Source: Clostridia bacterium
GTDB lineage: Bacteria; Bacillota; Clostridia; Oscillospirales; Acutalibacteraceae
Direction of reading: 5' to 3'
Length of the DNA stretch: 64,000 nt
Assembly: GCA_017524165.1 (NCBI GenBank)
Contig: JAFWUH010000088.1
Span: 1 to 64,000 of the forward strand
The notes beneath the pieces were generated by a model. The model ran no database searches. It was not told the DNA's origin and saw only the letters and a program-made list of their open reading frames with translations. Positions within the stretch are counted from its first letter, which is position 1, and each line of letters starts with the position of its first letter. Position numbers and translations under genes: made by a program. Below, in pieces: positions 59,099 to 64,000 of this stretch.

Positions 59099-59574
59099 TA
59101 CGCGTGCGTGTCATTGCCATGGGACGGCTGAAAGAGGATTTTTTACGGTCTGCCGTTGCGGAATATCAAAAACGGCTTTCCCGTTACTGCCGACTGGAAA
59201 TCGTCGAATTGGAACCGTGCCTGTTGCCCGATCGACCTGCCGAACGGGAAATTGCCGCGGCGTTGGAAAAAGAAGGCAAAAAAATTCTTGAAAAGATACC
59301 GCAAGGCGCTCAAACGGTGGCACTTTGCATTGAGGGCAAACAGCTTTCCAGTGAGGAATTTGCCGGACAGGTGGCGGACTGTGCTGCCGAAGGGCGCGAG
59401 ATCGCCCTGGTCATCGGCAGTTCCTACGGGCTTTCAGCGGCGGTGAAAGAACGGGTGGCGTTGCGTCTTTCCTTTTCCAAAATGACCTTCCCGCATCAAC
59501 TGTTTCGGGTGCTTTTACTGGAACAACTTTACCGTGCGTTTCAAATCAATGCCGGCGGGGAATACCATAAATAA
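59095..59574 (+). CDS. rlmH: 23S rRNA (pseudouridine1915-N3)-methyltransferase
   Basis: A 159-residue SPOUT methyltransferase acting on helix 69 of 23S rRNA in assembled 70S ribosomes. The GTG at 59095 gives MIRVRVIAMGRLKEDFLRSA with GAGGCGG at the right distance. The knot region VIGSSYGLSAAVKERVALRL and the C-terminus FPHQLFRVLLLEQLYRAFQI, ending in GGEYHK, are invariant features. The start overlaps the walJ stop (GTGA). Confidence 0.96.
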   Translation: MIRVRVIAMGRLKEDFLRSAVAEYQKRLSRYCRLEIVELEPCLLPDRPAEREIAAALEKEGKKILEKIPQGAQTVALCIEGKQLSSEEFAGQVADCAAEGREIALVIGSSYGLSAAVKERVALRLSFSKMTFPHQLFRVLLLEQLYRAFQINAGGEYHK

Positions 59575-59602
59575 TAAAACGGGAAAATTTATCAAAAAAT
59601 GC

Positions 59603-59631
59603 TTGACCTTTCAAGGGTGTTATGATATAAT
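59603..59631 (+). promoter_or_regulatory. Promoter of the rpmG-secE-nusG-rplK-rplA operon
   Basis: TTGACC (59603-59608), a 17-bp spacer and consensus TATAAT (59626-59631). The ~205-nt leader holds CTGAAAG/CTTTCAG enclosing GGTTCTTT/AAAGAACC, the latter immediately followed by GGTTCTTT, giving mutually exclusive pairings that could attenuate transcription. Confidence 0.8.
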
Positions 59632-59844
59632 AGTGGCACCTCTGAAAGGTTCTTTTTTTTTGCGAAAGAACCGGTTCTTTCAGGCGTTTGCCGTATTTTG
59701 TATGTTGCTTTTCAAATCACACAAAATGTTGCGGTTTGGTACAAAAAAAGGGAAACGCCGGCTGAGGGAGGCGATTCTTTTGTTGTTGCCTGAAAGACAA
59801 CGACAAAAAGAAAAAAATATTTCCGTAAAGCGGGAGGTGCCGTT

Positions 59845-59994
59845 ATGAGAGTTAAAATCACATTAGCTTGTTCTGAATGCAAACAAAGAAATTACAATAC
59901 CATGAAGAACAAAAAGAACGATCCGGACCGTCTTGAAATGAACAAGTACTGCCGGTTCTGCAGGAAGCACACCCTACACAAGGAAACGAAGTAA
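59845..59994 (+). CDS. rpmG: 50S ribosomal protein L33
   Basis: A 49-residue L33 with the zinc-binding form: [19 protein letters not shown] and [15 protein letters not shown] contribute two CxxC pairs. The C+ form indicates a zinc-replete paralogue; a C- copy is not seen in this window. GGGAGGTG precedes the ATG. It is the first gene of the secE-nusG operon. Confidence 0.96.
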   Translation: MRVKITLACSECKQRNYNTMKNKKNDPDRLEMNKYCRFCRKHTLHKETK

Positions 59995-60007
59995 GGAGGA
60001 CGGAAGA

Positions 60008-60694
60008 ATGAAAACTGTCAATAGAATTTGTCAGGTTCTTGCCATCGTCTTCGGTCTGGCTGGTTTGGTGCTTTTCTTTACGAATTTCGCGACGCTCACA
60101 TCGAACGGAGAAGCCGTGAAAGCCGTTGGCGCACAATTGGCGTTCGGCGCAAAGGTGAAGACAACATCCGGTGCAGTGGCAATGGCAAAATCGGCAGATA
60201 TCCTGTTTTGCTTTTTCCTTAATCTAATCGGTCTTGTGTTAAGCGCTTTTGCTTACAAATCGCAAAAGATCCGCATTGCCGCACCGCTTTTTGTATTGGG
60301 CACGGCAATTTATATGCTGGTCATTGCCTTAAGCAGTCCGTGGAAGTTTGTAGATACCCGTCCGTTGCCGAATGTAACTGCGGTGAGCTACGGAACTTCG
60401 GTTTTGCTGGTTGCGATTGTGCTGTTTCTGTTTGCGATTGCCGGATTTGCCTATCTCTTGTTGGATGACTACATCTGCGTGCAGGAAGGAAAGGCAAAAT
60501 TGACCCTCTTGAAGCGTATCGGAAGATTCTTCCGTGACTACAAGAGCGAGGTCAAAAAGATTGTTTGGCCGGGCTGGCGCGAAGTCTTGAAGAACACCGG
60601 CATTGTACTGATTATGTGCTTGTTGGTCGGCATTTTGATTTGGGGCGTAGATTACGGTCTCGGAAAACTTCTCGAGTTGATCTTGGGGGTTTAA
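60008..60694 (+). CDS. secE: SecE with a four-helix N-terminal extension
   Basis: A 228-residue protein whose last ~65 residues are a clear SecE (RIGRFFRDYKSEVKKIVWPG, then WREVLKNTGIVLIMCLLVGI). SecE clamps SecY in the protein translocase. The upstream ~155 residues carry four further hydrophobic helices (about 8-30, 66-85, 92-110, 128-153) not found in ordinary Firmicutes SecE of 60-75 residues. The frame is continuous, with no internal ribosome binding site before the SecE part that I can see. Position between rpmG and nusG is standard. AAGGAGG precedes the ATG. Confidence 0.9.
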   Translation: MKTVNRICQVLAIVFGLAGLVLFFTNFATLTSNGEAVKAVGAQLAFGAKVKTTSGAVAMAKSADILFCFFLNLIGLVLSAFAYKSQKIRIAAPLFVLGTAIYMLVIALSSPWKFVDTRPLPNVTAVSYGTSVLLVAIVLFLFAIAGFAYLLLDDYICVQEGKAKLTLLKRIGRFFRDYKSEVKKIVWPGWREVLKNTGIVLIMCLLVGILIWGVDYGLGKLLELILGV

Positions 60695-60701
60695 ATAGGG
60701 C

Positions 60702-61232
60702 ATGGCAGAAAAGAATGAAGCAAAGTGGTATGTAGTGCATACCTATTCGGGTTATGAAAATAAGGTTGCGAGCGACCTTGCGACCATGGTCGAAAGCCGC
60801 GGGATGCAGGACTTGATCCAAGATATCAAGATCCCGACCGAAAAAGTCACCGAGATCAAAGATGACAAAAAGGTTGAAGTTGAACGCAAAATTTTCCCCG
60901 GATATGTTTTGATTAAAATGATTGTTACGGATGACTCGTGGTATGTGGTTCGTAATATTCGCGGCTGTACCGGCTTTGTCGGACCGGCATCTAAACCGGT
61001 ACCGCTGACCGAAGAGGAAGTGGCAAATCTCGGCGTTGAAAAGCACAGCGTTGAAGTCGGCTATTCCGAAGGCAGTACCGTAAAGATCATCAGTGGTCCG
61101 TTGGAGGGCTACGGCGGTGTCGTCAAGACAGTAGACACTGCAAACAACAGCGTTTGCGTGGTTCTTTCTATGTTTGGAAGGGAAACACCGGTCGAATTGG
61201 AATTGGATCAGATTTCTCTTGCAGACGATTAA
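60702..61232 (+). CDS. nusG: Transcription termination/antitermination protein NusG
   Basis: A 176-residue NusG with an NGN domain (KWYVVHTYSGYENKVASDL, FPGYVLIKM, VRNIRGCTGFVG) and a C-terminal KOW domain (GSTVKIISGPLEGYGGVVKT). It couples RNAP to ribosomes or to Rho and supports processive elongation. It starts seven bases after secE. Confidence 0.97.
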   Translation: MAEKNEAKWYVVHTYSGYENKVASDLATMVESRGMQDLIQDIKIPTEKVTEIKDDKKVEVERKIFPGYVLIKMIVTDDSWYVVRNIRGCTGFVGPASKPVPLTEEEVANLGVEKHSVEVGYSEGSTVKIISGPLEGYGGVVKTVDTANNSVCVVLSMFGRETPVELELDQISLADD

Positions 61233-61368
61233 GATGAATGAAGAATACCACTGCTGAGGCACGGGCAGGAGTTACGGCTCAAAACAGTGTCGGTGGGAGG
61301 AACGGAACAGGACCGTTCCGCCAAGTGTTCTAAGGACACGGTTACCACGAATAATGGAGGTGCTATTT

Positions 61369-61794
61369 ATGGCTCAGAAAATCACAGGGTATATTAAATT
61401 ACAAATTCCGGCCGGAAAGGCAACACCTGCCCCTCCGGTAGGTCCGGCTCTCGGTCAGCATGGTGTCAACATCATGGCTTTCACCAAGGAGTTCAACGAA
61501 AGAACAAAGAATGATGTCGGTTTGATTATTCCGGTTATTATCACGGTTTATGCCGACCGTTCGTTCAGTTTTGTCACCAAAACGCCGCCGGCAGCTGTTT
61601 TAATTAAGAAAGCATGCGGTTTGGAAAAAGCGTCCGGTGTTCCGAACAAGACAAAGGTTGCAAAGATTACCAGAGAGCAGGTACAGAAGATCGCTGAAAC
61701 CAAAATGCCCGATTTGAATGCCGCCAGTATCGAATCTGCCATGAGCATGATTGCCGGTACCGCACGCAGTATGGGTATTGAAGTTGTCGATTAA
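61369..61794 (+). CDS. rplK: 50S ribosomal protein L11
   Basis: A 141-residue L11 at the GTPase-associated centre. The ATG at 61369 follows [25 protein letters not shown] and [20 protein letters not shown] are hallmarks. The C-terminal RNA-binding domain ends [16 protein letters not shown]. The 136-bp nusG-rplK leader contains GGAACGG/CCGTTCC and a GTGGGAGG block that recurs before rplA. Confidence 0.97.
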   Translation: MAQKITGYIKLQIPAGKATPAPPVGPALGQHGVNIMAFTKEFNERTKNDVGLIIPVIITVYADRSFSFVTKTPPAAVLIKKACGLEKASGVPNKTKVAKITREQVQKIAETKMPDLNAASIESAMSMIAGTARSMGIEVVD

Positions 61795-61873
61795 ATTCTC
61801 TCTCGTGGGAGGAAATTTCCGTTAGGATGCGGTTACATTGCCGACATCCATAACCACTTATTGGGAGGTCAAT

Positions 61874-62569
61874 ATGAAACACGGTAAAAAATATAATGAT
61901 AGCGCAAAATTGATCGAAAGCGGCAAATTTTACGATGCTGAAGAAGCAACAGCCATTGTTGTAAAGACCGGCACCGCAAAATTTGACGAAACGGTCGAAA
62001 TTCATGTTCGTTTGGGCGTCGATTCCCGTCACGCAGACCAGCAGGTTCGCGGCGCGGTCGTACTTCCCAACGGAACCGGTAAAAAGGTTCGCACCCTCGT
62101 TTTTGCGAAAGGCGATAAAGCCGATGCCGCAAAAGAGGCAGGCTCTGACTATGTCGGCGCCGAGGAATTGGTAGCAAAAATTCAAAATGAAAACTGGATG
62201 GATTTTGATGTTGTGATCGCATCCCCGGATATGATGGGTGTTGTCGGTCGTTTGGGTAAGGTTTTGGGTCCGCGTGGCTTGATGCCGACGCCAAAGGCCG
62301 GAACGGTCACACCGGATGTTGCGAAGGCTGTTACCGAGGCAAAAGCCGGTAAGATCGAATACCGTTTGGATAAAACCAACATCATCCATTGCCCGATCGG
62401 GAAGGTTTCTTTCGGCGCTGAAAAGCTACAGGAAAACTTCGACGCTTTGATGGGTGCAATTATCAAAGCAAAACCGGCAGCAACAAAAGGTCAGTACATC
62501 AAGTCCTGCGTGTTGGCAACAACCATGGGCCCCGGTGTGAAACTGAATGTTGCAAAATTCGGCAACTAA
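61874..62569 (+). CDS. rplA: 50S ribosomal protein L1
   Basis: A 231-residue L1 of the mobile stalk and, in many bacteria, translational repressor of the rplK-rplA m[43 protein letters not shown] and [17 protein letters not shown] are diagnostic. GGGAGG precedes the ATG. The preceding spacer has GTGGGAGG and CCATAACCAC that can pair, a possible L1 site. A terminator follows; rplJ and rplL are not next, unlike most genomes. Confidence 0.97.
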   Translation: MKHGKKYNDSAKLIESGKFYDAEEATAIVVKTGTAKFDETVEIHVRLGVDSRHADQQVRGAVVLPNGTGKKVRTLVFAKGDKADAAKEAGSDYVGAEELVAKIQNENWMDFDVVIASPDMMGVVGRLGKVLGPRGLMPTPKAGTVTPDVAKAVTEAKAGKIEYRLDKTNIIHCPIGKVSFGAEKLQENFDALMGAIIKAKPAATKGQYIKSCVLATTMGPGVKLNVAKFGN

Positions 62570-62580
62570 GTTTTATGGTA

Positions 62581-62612
62581 AAAACCGTTCCCCGGTAAAG
62601 GAACGGTTTTTT
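62581..62612 (+). terminator. Intrinsic terminator after rplA
   Basis: AAAACCGTTCC (62581-62591) pairs with GGAACGGTTTT (62600-62610), then TT. Confidence 0.9.
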
Positions 62613-62660
62613 CTTACGAAAAGAAAAATCGGGAGATTGCTTGGAATCTCGCAGAAATCC

Positions 62661-62689
62661 TTGACAAGTATTTGAAAACAGAATATAAT
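62661..62689 (+). promoter_or_regulatory. Promoter of greA (and lysS)
   Basis: TTGACA (62661-62666), a 17-bp spacer and TATAAT (62684-62689), both consensus. Confidence 0.88.
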
Positions 62690-62741
62690 AATAACATTGT
62701 TTTGCTCGGGTATTTTATTAAGTATAAAGGTGGTTTTTTAG

Positions 62742-63215
62742 GTGGCAGGTACAATTAAAGTTACTGCAGAAGGCTTGAAAAAACTTCAAGACGAGTTAGA
62801 AAATTTAAAAACAAACGGTCGTGCGGATATTGCTGAAAAAATCAAAATCGCTCGCGGTTACGGCGACCTATCGGAAAACAGCGAATATGATGAAGCCAAA
62901 AATGAGCAGGCGAAGATTGAGGCGCGCATTGTTGAATTGGATGCCATGATCAAAAACGCTGAAATCATCTCCGATGTAAAAGGCGCCGCCAAAACAGTTG
63001 TTGTGGGTGTTTTGGTTAAGGTTTATGACGAAGAATATGAGGAAGAATGCGACTATCGCATCGTTGGTTCTACCGAGGCAGATCCGCGCAACGGTAAAAT
63101 TTCGGATGAATCTCCGGTCGGTCGCGCATTAATCGGCAGAAAAGTCGGCGAAGAAGTTACGGTCGAGGCTCCTGACGGTGACATGAAGTTGAAAATCTTA
63201 AAGATTTCAAAGTAA
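62742..63215 (+). CDS. greA: Transcript cleavage factor GreA
   Basis: A 157-residue GreA that rescues backtracked RNA polymerase by stimulating RNA cleavage. GTG start with AAAGGTGG upstream. The N-terminal coiled coil includes [20 protein letters not shown], then the tip [20 protein letters not shown] with the conserved acidic residues (D and E in [12 protein letters not shown]). The C-terminal FKBP-like domain has [20 protein letters not shown] and [16 protein letters not shown]. Confidence 0.97.
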   Translation: MAGTIKVTAEGLKKLQDELENLKTNGRADIAEKIKIARGYGDLSENSEYDEAKNEQAKIEARIVELDAMIKNAEIISDVKGAAKTVVVGVLVKVYDEEYEEECDYRIVGSTEADPRNGKISDESPVGRALIGRKVGEEVTVEAPDGDMKLKILKISK

Positions 63216-63224
63216 GTCTTTTTT

Positions 63225-63252
63225 GGGGCAGGCAAACGCTTGTCCCTTTTTA
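63225..63252 (+). terminator. Terminator-like hairpin between greA and lysS
   Basis: GGGGCAGGC (63225-63233) pairs imperfectly with GCTTGTCCC (63238-63246), followed by TTTTTAT. It may be leaky, allowing lysS to share the greA promoter. Confidence 0.6.
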
Positions 63253-63278
63253 TTTGGCAAACAGAAAGGATGTTATGC

Positions 63279-64000
63279 ATGGGAGAAAATCAAACTGCGG
63301 TACCGCAACAGGATCTAAATGAGATTTTGCAGGTACGCCGTGATAAATTGGCGGCTTTGTGTGAAGCCGGAAACGATCCGTTCGTCAAGACAAAGTACGA
63401 GGTCACTGCCGTATCGAAAGAAATCAAGGCAAATTTTGAACAGTTTGAGGGGAAAACCGTCTCGCTTGGCGGGCGCATTATCAGCCGCCGGATCATGGGA
63501 AAGGCGAGTTTTGTCGGTTTCCGTGACGGCGAGGGAGACATTCAGCTGTATGTTCGTCGCGACGATGTCGGTGAAGAGGAATATAAAGCTTTTAAAAAGT
63601 GGGATATTGGGGATATCATCGGTGTTTCGGGGTATGTTTTCCGTACCCAAACCGGTGAAATTTCGGTTCACGCACAAAAAATCGAGCTATTGGCAAAATC
63701 GTTGTTGCCGTTGCCCGAAAAGTTCCATGGATTAAAAGATACCGACACCCGCTACCGTCAACGCTATGTGGATTTGATTGTCAATCCCGATGTCCGCGAT
63801 ACCTTTTTAAAGCGTTCACAGATCTTAAAGGAAATTCGCGCTTACTTGGATAATAAGGGATTTTTGGAAGTGGACACCCCGATCTTAGTACCAATCGAAA
63901 TCGGTGCTTCGGCACGCCCCTTTAAAACCCATCATAACACCCTTGATATGGATATGTATCTTCGGATCGAGACCGAACTTTATCTGAAACGGTTGATCGT
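63279..64000 (+). CDS. lysS: Lysyl-tRNA synthetase, class II (3' end outside window)
   Basis: The first 240 residues of a class II lysyl-tRNA synthetase, starting MGENQTAVPQQDLNEILQVR behind AGAAAGGATG. The OB-fold anticodon-binding domain is complete (VSLGGRIISRRIMGKASFVG, GDIQLYVRRDDVG, DIIGVSGYVFRTQTGE). Motif 1 of the catalytic domain begins (YRQRYVDLIVNPDVRDTFLK, FLEVDTPILVPI). The window ends shortly before motif 2 (LRIETELYLKRLIV). It charges tRNA-Lys. Confidence 0.96.
   Translation, partial: MGENQTAVPQQDLNEILQVRRDKLAALCEAGNDPFVKTKYEVTAVSKEIKANFEQFEGKTVSLGGRIISRRIMGKASFVGFRDGEGDIQLYVRRDDVGEEEYKAFKKWDIGDIIGVSGYVFRTQTGEISVHAQKIELLAKSLLPLPEKFHGLKDTDTRYRQRYVDLIVNPDVRDTFLKRSQILKEIRAYLDNKGFLEVDTPILVPIEIGASARPFKTHHNTLDMDMYLRIETELYLKRLI

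Noticed and set aside
59534..59848. Plus-strand frame in the rpmG leader
   Set aside because: It spans the promoter and hairpins, starts inside rlmH and has an unnatural composition.

Overview
The window looks like the chromosome of a Gram-positive, spore-forming Clostridia member, probably near Oscillospirales/Ruminococcaceae. The basis is Firmicutes gene order (rpmG-secE-nusG-rplK-rplA; rimP-nusA-rnpM-ylxQ-infB-rbfA-nrnA-truB-ribF), sporulation genes (spoIVB and a spoIID-type gene), many TTG/GTG starts, lipoboxes, and sigma-A promoters with 17-bp spacers. A dockerin-bearing secreted lectin suggests a gut or fibre-associated lifestyle. Taxonomy is inferred; no rRNA operon is present.

Layout. 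1-1390: end of the ribosomal/RNA polymerase operon (rpoA, rplQ). 1434-2517: an IS481-like insertion sequence. 2547-6670: a zinc regulon (Fur-family regulator, small Cys/His membrane protein, ZnuA/C/B importer, lipoprotein) whose codon usage differs from its surroundings. 6781-7304: an accessory patch with a structured RNA (copy A), a small Cys-rich protein and two copies of a palindromic repeat. 7505-10000: a haemolysin-III-like protein and a PASTA pseudokinase. 10104-17969: the nusA-infB translation operon. 18070-21581: lipoprotein, DUF1015, HtrA. 21639-25343: a large dockerin/C-type-lectin surface protein divergent from a small XRE regulator, with paired 19-bp operators. 25388-29450: a PqqD/ABC-exporter pair, a membrane protein, NAD(P)H-hydrate dehydratase and a lipoprotein. 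29532-32859: rpsT, a palindrome cluster, glyA, spoIVB. 32860-35480: an AT-rich island inserted at the 3' end of spoIVB, carrying a DUF559 nuclease, RNA copy B, a zinc-ribbon-like lipoprotein and an EVE-like membrane protein; a second copy of the spoIVB 3' end lies at its far side. 35830-40058: a membrane-bound XRE regulator and a four-gene glycosyltransferase/acyltransferase operon. 40115-46077: HPr-like protein, PcrA, membrane proteins, RlmD-type methyltransferase, acetyltransferase. 46186-47423: tRNA-Val followed by a small XRE/SLOG island ending in a duplicated hairpin. 47659-50723: DUF1292 protein, a solitary ~295-nt structured RNA and a two-component system. 50908-64000: lepA, VanY-type peptidase, antiporter, SpoIID-like protein, murA, walJ, rlmH, rpmG-secE-nusG-rplK-rplA, greA and the start of lysS.

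The most interesting unexplained signals are: (i) two copies of an apparently undescribed structured RNA (6924-7086 and 33480-33684) with identical promoter-to-stem spacing, an invariant ATCGGAGT box at a fixed distance, a covarying hairpin and a terminator just before a small Cys-containing gene; (ii) the island in spoIVB with its duplicated 117-bp gene end; (iii) an orphan multi-helix RNA at 48159-48452; (iv) a SecE with a four-helix N-terminal extension; (v) two XRE regulators sitting beside well-formed operators.
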